From Fluviicola sp. (GTDB lineage Bacteria; Bacteroidota; Bacteroidia; Flavobacteriales_D; Crocinitomicaceae), in the NCBI RefSeq assembly GCF_030151805.1, contig NZ_JASLCN010000413.1:1-21269 (forward strand): 21,269 nucleotides of DNA, written 5' to 3'. Position numbers and translations under genes: made by a program. Of the stretch, positions 21,167-21,269 are shown one piece after another (position 1 is the first letter of the stretch; each line of letters begins with the position of its first letter). A model generated the notes under the pieces. It searched no databases. It saw nothing but the letters and a program-made list of their open reading frames with translations, and was not told the DNA's origin.

Positions 21167-21269
21167 TTAATTCCGTAAAATATTCAAGGATTGGGATTTA
21201 CCGTTTTGAGAAACCACTAAATTGTACAATCCGTGAGCCAAATGTGCCAATGAAACGGACGTTTGATCG
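21167..21269 (-). CDS. T9SS type A cargo protein, C-terminal end only
   Basis: The last 33 codons of a minus-strand gene that enters from beyond the right edge; the stop TAA is at 21169-21167. The visible residues end VSLAHLAHGLYNLVVSQNGK, then SQSLNILRN. This is the typical last segment of a Por-secretion (type A) C-terminal sorting domain: xLAxGxY.vxv...G....xkixkx. The body of the protein is not visible, so its function cannot be given. It points the same way as the GbsR gene, 46 bases ahead of it. Confidence 0.75.
   Translation of the reverse strand, partial: DQTSVSLAHLAHGLYNLVVSQNGKSQSLNILRN

Overview
The window is ordinary chromosomal DNA of a member of the Bacteroidota, most likely Flavobacteriales. 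The genus guess (Crocinitomicaceae, for example Fluviicola) is inference from protein flavour only. Support comes from promoter -7 boxes of the TAnnTTTG type, the absence of Shine-Dalgarno sites, a short Bacteroidota-type RNA polymerase omega subunit, a PorD-like DUF4835 protein, GldI-like FKBP lipoproteins, and both type A and type B C-terminal sorting domains of the type IX secretion system (T9SS). I see no prophage, transposase, CRISPR array, rRNA or tRNA.

Left part (1-4192, + strand). The 3' part of nrnA (DHH/DHHA1 phosphoesterase) is translationally coupled to two FKBP-type peptidyl-prolyl isomerase lipoproteins, the first resembling GldI. A secreted M23 endopeptidase with a LysM domain follows. 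Then comes a protein that reads as a patatin-like phospholipase fold whose catalytic motifs have all been replaced.

Core cluster (4333-9211, + strand): bamD, rpoZ, coaBC, a DUF4835/PorD-like gene and recN. The genes overlap or lie within 15 bases of each other, so this looks like one operon joining outer-membrane assembly, transcription, coenzyme A synthesis, T9SS and DNA repair. Next are a DUF4377 protein, a DUF423 membrane protein coupled to a PhnP-like metallo-beta-lactamase-fold phosphodiesterase, and fabI, which has a clean promoter and a very strong terminator.

Right part (12025-21269, mostly - strand). Two overlapping small outer-membrane beta-barrel genes come first. They are followed by an unknown lipoprotein (-), an exported HEYGH metalloprotease-like protein (+), a DUF218/ElyC-like membrane protein (-) and a two-gene cassette (-). 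The cassette encodes a small exported protein and a large T9SS type B cargo protein with an apparent reelin-like N-terminal module. Last is a GbsR/MarR regulator with a DCC (DUF393) membrane protein and a TIGR01777 epimerase (-). A truncated T9SS type A cargo gene runs off the right edge.

Three non-coding signals stand out. (1) Two copies of the same dyad, TTTCAAT-N4-ATTGAAA, lie in front of the GbsR gene and in front of the DCC-epimerase pair, which looks like a small autoregulated regulon. (2) A dispersed family of A/T-rich mirrored repeats, some with 7- or 8-base tandem units, sits just after stop codons. (3) Several promoter -7 boxes lie so close to the start codon that the transcripts would be leaderless or nearly so.
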